Source: Siminovitchia sp047228825 (lineage in GTDB: Bacteria; Bacillota; Bacilli; Bacillales; Bacillaceae_C). From it: a DNA stretch of 64,000 bases. Each line of letters starts with the position of its first letter. Positions within the stretch are counted from its first letter, which is position 1. The stretch is from assembly GCF_047228825.1 (NCBI RefSeq), contig NZ_JBFEGN010000008.1, forward strand, positions 24,587 to 88,586, read 5' to 3'. Made by a program: the position numbers and the translations under genes. Under the pieces are notes generated by a model. The model searched no databases. It had not been told where the DNA came from and saw only the letters and a list, made by a program, of their open reading frames with translations. Positions 60,675-64,000 of this stretch are shown piece by piece.

Positions 60675-62285
60675 ATGAAGAAGTTATTGAATTGGTTTTA
60701 TAATCTAAAAACATCGGTGAAATTGATATCAGCTTTTCTTATTTTGGCATTATTCCAAGTAGGTACTGGAGTTATAGCCTTGTCCCAAATGGGCGCATTA
60801 AATAATGGAATTTCCGGCATGTTTAACAATAACTTGAAACCGATACAGGAAGTTGCGGAAGCCCGGGACCTGGTTCAACAGTTGAGATTGGCCAGCAGGG
60901 ATTTATACTTGGCCCAAACGGAACAGGAAACCGAAAAATTAATCGCAGATGTAAAAAAAATCCGAGAAAAAATTGAAGCACATGTCAGCGCATACAGTAA
61001 ACACCAATTGTCATATGAGCAGGAAGATAAAATAAACAGATTCAATAATATATGGGAAGCACACAATAATTTATATGATCGTGCAGTTCAGCTGGTGATT
61101 GACGGCAAGAACACGGAATACTTGTTAAGCCTTAACGGCGGCCTGCTCAATACTCAAAACGGGATGATCAATGAATTGGATGCGCTAATGGAGTTGGATG
61201 CGGCTGCTGCCGAAAAGGCCCAACAGAAAGCCCAAAAAGTGTATTTAACTACTCTCATGGTAGTGGCAGGTATTACTGCTTTCATATGTTTGCTAAGTAT
61301 ATTATTCGGCATCTTCATTGCAAAAGTTATTTCCCGTCCGCTTGGACAAGTGGCTCGATTAGTGGAAAAAGTGGCTGATGGTGATTTATCCGAAACGGTA
61401 AATATACGTACAAAGGATGAAGTAGGCACTCTGGCCCGTTCCGTCAATAAAATGGTTGGAAATTTAAGGGCCACAATTCAAAACATTTTAAGTGCTTCCG
61501 AAAATTTATCAGCTTCCGCCGAGCAGGTTTCGGCCAGCACCGAAGAGATTGCCAGTGCAAGTACAAATCAGGCGAACGCTGCGCAAACAATCAATGAATT
61601 ATTTAAAGAACTGGCGGATGCCATAAACTCGGTTGCCCAAAATACCGAACAAGCAGCCGAATTATCAAATAAAACGATTAAAATTGCCAAAGAAGGAGGA
61701 CAGGTTGTCCAGTCCTCCGTTGAAGGAGCCGCCATGGTGAGTACCCAAATGTCCCGGCTCGAAGAGGATTCCAAGAAAATTGGAGAAATTATTGAAGTCA
61801 TTAATGATATTGCCGATCAGACAAACCTCCTTGCCCTAAACGCAGCAATAGAAGCTGCGAGGGCCGGAGAACAAGGACGGGGATTTGCTGTCGTGGCCGA
61901 TGAAGTCCGCAAACTTGCAGAAAGAAGCAGTCAAGCCACAAATGAAATATCCAATATTATTAAAAATATGCAAGAAGCTACGGTTGTTAGTGTGAAATCT
62001 GTCGAAGAAGGCGTCACTACAACGCAAAAATCAGGTGAAGCTTTCGAAAACATTATTCAAATGATAAATGATACAGGGAATAAAGTGACGGAAATTGCAA
62101 GTGCAAGTGAAGAACAAGCTGCCCAGACGTCAGAAGTACTCTCCTATATTGAGAGCATTTCAGCCACAACGGAAGAAGCCGCTGCCAGCAGCGAGGAAAC
62201 TGCTTCAACAGCAAACGCTTTGACAGAGCTGGCCGAGGAGCTGAATGCGTCGGTGTCCGCCTTTAAATTAAGCAAAGAAGTATAG
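60675..62285 (+). CDS. Methyl-accepting chemotaxis protein
   Basis: 536 residues. First membrane helix about 14-36 (KLISAFLILALFQVGTGVIAL), an extracellular four-helix-bundle sensor (MCP_1-like, to about 190), second helix about 193-214 (LTTLMVVAGITAFICLLSILFGIFI), HAMP, then a long coiled-coil with the invariant tip IADQTNLLALNAAIEAARAGE and GRGFAVVADEVRKLAERS. No CheR-docking pentapeptide at the C-terminus. Ligand unknown; amino acids or peptides would fit the region (inference). Confidence 0.95.
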   Translation: MKKLLNWFYNLKTSVKLISAFLILALFQVGTGVIALSQMGALNNGISGMFNNNLKPIQEVAEARDLVQQLRLASRDLYLAQTEQETEKLIADVKKIREKIEAHVSAYSKHQLSYEQEDKINRFNNIWEAHNNLYDRAVQLVIDGKNTEYLLSLNGGLLNTQNGMINELDALMELDAAAAEKAQQKAQKVYLTTLMVVAGITAFICLLSILFGIFIAKVISRPLGQVARLVEKVADGDLSETVNIRTKDEVGTLARSVNKMVGNLRATIQNILSASENLSASAEQVSASTEEIASASTNQANAAQTINELFKELADAINSVAQNTEQAAELSNKTIKIAKEGGQVVQSSVEGAAMVSTQMSRLEEDSKKIGEIIEVINDIADQTNLLALNAAIEAARAGEQGRGFAVVADEVRKLAERSSQATNEISNIIKNMQEATVVSVKSVEEGVTTTQKSGEAFENIIQMINDTGNKVTEIASASEEQAAQTSEVLSYIESISATTEEAAASSEETASTANALTELAEELNASVSAFKLSKEV

Positions 62286-62295
62286 TATATACTCA

Positions 62296-62330
62296 GGGCT
62301 GTCCGGAAAGCCGGCGACAGCCCTTTTTTT
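62296..62330 (+). terminator. Terminator after the chemoreceptor gene
   Basis: GGGCTGTC and GACAGCCC arms with inner CCGG/CCGG pairing, followed by TTTTTTT. Confidence 0.9.
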
Positions 62331-62377
62331 CTTGTCCTATGTCGAATGCCTAAAACCCGACTGATTGAAGTTTCCCT

Positions 62378-62872
62378 TTATTTGGATGATGCATCTGAGA
62401 TTTTGGGATAAATAAGGATTATTTTGCAAATGGAAAAATATAGAACAAGCATAAGGATTAAATTTATTCCTGCATGATTGATTTGAAAAAGTTTCAATAT
62501 CGTGTAAATCATTAAGGGGACTGTTAGAGCATATCCCGTCATTTTCCAAAGATAATGATAAGTAAGCTTTCTTCCCGCCATCTTCGCCATTCCGAAAGAA
62601 ACGAAAGCCAACATGGACACTCCCGCTACAACCAAAAAAAGGATCAAAAACGGATAAAATACCAGGATTTGAATAATATATGTACTGTATGTGATCCCCT
62701 CGGTCATCCACTCCGGATTCATAATCATTTTCGCAATGTCTGGCAAAAATAATAGAACCAGCAGACAAACCATATATGTCATTGCATCTCTCATACTCAC
62801 TCTATTTAATTGAAAAACCGCATCTTTTTTTGGCAGCAATAAACTATTTTTGAATATAAAAGGAAGGTTCAC
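62378..62872 (-). CDS. Polytopic membrane protein of unknown function (DUF1189/Yip1-like)
   Basis: About 164 residues and four to five hydrophobic segments (AMTYMVCLLVLLFLPDIAKM, YIIQILVFYPFLILFLVVAGVSMLAF, LTVPLMIYTILKLF, LILMLVLYFSICKIILIY). The layout and the start (NLPFIFKNSLLLPKKDA) resemble DUF1189/Yip1-type proteins, but the match is uncertain. GTG 62872 is chosen over a longer TTG start, since GGGGGGAAG lies seven bases upstream. No functional link with neighbours seen. Confidence 0.6.
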   Translation of the reverse strand: MNLPFIFKNSLLLPKKDAVFQLNRVSMRDAMTYMVCLLVLLFLPDIAKMIMNPEWMTEGITYSTYIIQILVFYPFLILFLVVAGVSMLAFVSFGMAKMAGRKLTYHYLWKMTGYALTVPLMIYTILKLFQINHAGINLILMLVLYFSICKIILIYPKISDASSK

Positions 62873-63048
62873 CAGCTTCCCCCCATGAAGTGAAAAATTA
62901 TATAGCAACCGTGACCATATCCATGCCAGCTTTTATGCGAAATTGATATTGATTGCTCATTTCCAACATATTATACATTAATTTTGGTCATCAAAAAAGA
63001 AACCTCGATCTTTCCCGGCATCAAAAATTCTTCATCCCGTCCATTCGG
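62873..63048. other. Intergenic region
   Basis: No gene or clear hairpin seen. Confidence 0.4.
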
Positions 63049-63180
63049 CTACCTTCTTTTTTTCATAAAAACAAATAAAAATACAATCACCAGAATAAAC
63101 AATAAGACATAAACCACTCTTGAATAAATATCAAAATAACCGAAGGCAGCTTTGAGGAGTAAATTTATGTTTTTTAGTCC
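63049..63180 (-). pseudogene. Small membrane-anchor-like frame without start codon
   Basis: 44 codons, minus strand, ending in TAG at 63049-63051. The product would contain KAAFGYFDIYSRVVYVLLFI and a hydrophobic helix, then MKKRR, like a C-terminal membrane anchor. No ATG/GTG/TTG with a ribosome binding site precedes it; a TAA bounds it upstream. Either a decayed tail or a very small protein. Confidence 0.3.
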
Positions 63181-63198
63181 TTAAAACAGAAAATGCAC

Positions 63199-63207
63199 TT
63201 ATCCACA
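63199..63207 (+). promoter_or_regulatory. Consensus DnaA box
   Basis: TTATCCACA, exact consensus. Its partner TGTGGATAA lies at 63285-63293 in opposite orientation. Confidence 0.5.
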
Positions 63208-63284
63208 GATGTAAAAATTTACCAATCAATTTTTCTGTGAAAAAAGTCAAAACGAGCACAATGGATTATTTTTGGCTTTAAAGT

Positions 63285-63293
63285 TGTGGATAA
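63285..63293 (-). promoter_or_regulatory. Consensus DnaA box, inverted
   Basis: TGTGGATAA, the reverse complement of the exact consensus box, about 50 bases from the end of the transposase gene. Confidence 0.5.
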
Positions 63294-63341
63294 CTATAAA
63301 AACTCTTCCTTAGCATCACATCCTTTGATAAAATAAAACCG

Positions 63342-64000
63342 TTAGGTAAACCTGATTTGCATCGGTTTCCCTAATTGGAGTAAATCCTCGGCTGTTAAAA
63401 TGCGGCTCCGAATCGCTTCTAACAGATCCGAGGATTTTTCTTTTGCCGATTTTTTTAGACCCTTTAGGATCTTGGCACCATTAAGGTACAACTGAACCAA
63501 GATATCGGCGATTTGCACCAGAAGGTAATGGTTTTTCATGGCCGTATAGTTATGGGAATTCACATGTTCAATATCGTGCCACCCGTTCTTCTGGTGGTTA
63601 AAACCCTCGTTTTCTATTTTCCAGCGACTCCGCCCCGCTTGGACGAGTTTTTCCGCATTCCTTTTAGTGATTCTAATGTCCGTAATAAACAAAAACTCTT
63701 TGTCCTCTGTTTTCAATACTGCTTCCAAAAGATTTACGCGTCTGTTGTTATATGAAATATTGTGGGTCCAAACAAACTTATCTCCCTCTTTTTTTTCATG
63801 TTTGTTCTTTTTGTTGTTTTCTTCCAGGTATTTGATGGCCTCGAACTCAGTCGCGATGCTTTTAATTCTGCCTTCCTTGAAACGGAAGATGTATTTCCAT
63901 TTGTTATCGTGGCAGATGTCAAAGACAGGCTCACATGCATACAGGCTGTCTCCCAAAAGACAGATGGGCAGTCGTTTGAATGTGCTTTTGATTTTCTTGG
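63342..64000 (-). CDS. DDE transposase (IS4-like), C-terminal part
   Basis: The frame runs in from the right edge: about 219 residues including LPICLLGDSLYACEPVFDIC with the second catalytic Asp, a basic middle region, and FITDIRITKRNAEKLVQAGRSRWKIENEGFNHQKN with the final Glu of the DDE triad (RWKIENEGF). The first Asp lies beyond the window. The fold is the IS4/DDE_Tnp_1 type; the IS family is not certain. The right end of the element should lie somewhere at 63290-63341. Confidence 0.85.
   Translation of the reverse strand, partial: KKIKSTFKRLPICLLGDSLYACEPVFDICHDNKWKYIFRFKEGRIKSIATEFEAIKYLEENNKKNKHEKKEGDKFVWTHNISYNNRRVNLLEAVLKTEDKEFLFITDIRITKRNAEKLVQAGRSRWKIENEGFNHQKNGWHDIEHVNSHNYTAMKNHYLLVQIADILVQLYLNGAKILKGLKKSAKEKSSDLLEAIRSRILTAEDLLQLGKPMQIRFT

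Overview
The window looks like a chromosome segment from a Bacillaceae-type Firmicute (moderate GC, strong AGGAGG-type ribosome binding sites, PucR and sigma-54 activators, a TPP-riboswitch-controlled ThiT, BrnQ and Dpp systems). No species can be named from the sequence alone. The theme is use of proline-rich peptide material, such as collagen or gelatin breakdown products, together with two hydantoinase-type clusters.

Layout. 0-0.6 kb: start of a WYL-type regulator, a truncated SDR gene and a degenerate 21-bp tandem repeat. 0.9-5.6 kb: proline catabolism (pruA/putC, a decayed putP, a putR-like activator, putB), with what looks like an orphan IS200/IS605 end between putR and putB. 5.7-12.6 kb: a minus-strand cluster with an NCS1 permease, two S-methyl-thiohydantoin-desulfurase-like (DUF917) proteins, an M24 peptidase, a 90-residue protein and a short HyuA-like protein. 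13-16 kb: an M19 dipeptidase and a PucR regulator. 16.5-20.7 kb: a sigma-54 activator divergent from a proline/hydroxyproline racemase with a -24/-12 promoter, then brnQ. 21-33 kb: a near-complete trans-4-hydroxy-L-proline pathway. It holds an epimerase, a multi-subunit D-hydroxyproline dehydrogenase split over two operons, a DapA-like deaminase, a semialdehyde dehydrogenase and an AGCS symporter. A second sigma-54 activator sits between the two operons, and each operon has its own -24/-12 promoter. 33-40 kb: an Xaa-Pro peptidase, NCS1 permease, cupin, HyuB, HyuA and XRE-cupin operon. 41-44.3 kb: modABC and its divergent regulator. 44.5-58 kb: a secreted M6 protease and two secreted S15-type X-Pro dipeptidyl-peptidases sharing one C-terminal module, flanking a Dpp-type peptide transporter. 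58-64 kb: housekeeping genes, a TPP riboswitch with thiT, a chemoreceptor and a partial transposase.

How it may work together (inference): secreted proteases release X-Pro peptides, Dpp imports them, the M24 and M19 peptidases finish hydrolysis, proline goes through PutB/PruA to glutamate, and 4-hydroxyproline goes through the epimerase, dehydrogenase, deaminase and ALDH steps to 2-oxoglutarate. The hydantoinase clusters may open cyclic imides or thiohydantoins; their substrates cannot be read from sequence.

Less expected items: a degenerate 23S rRNA fragment between genes, a possible orphan IS110 left end, a racemase paralogue lacking both catalytic cysteines, and paired TTTACA/TGTAAA sites upstream of two sigma-54 promoters.
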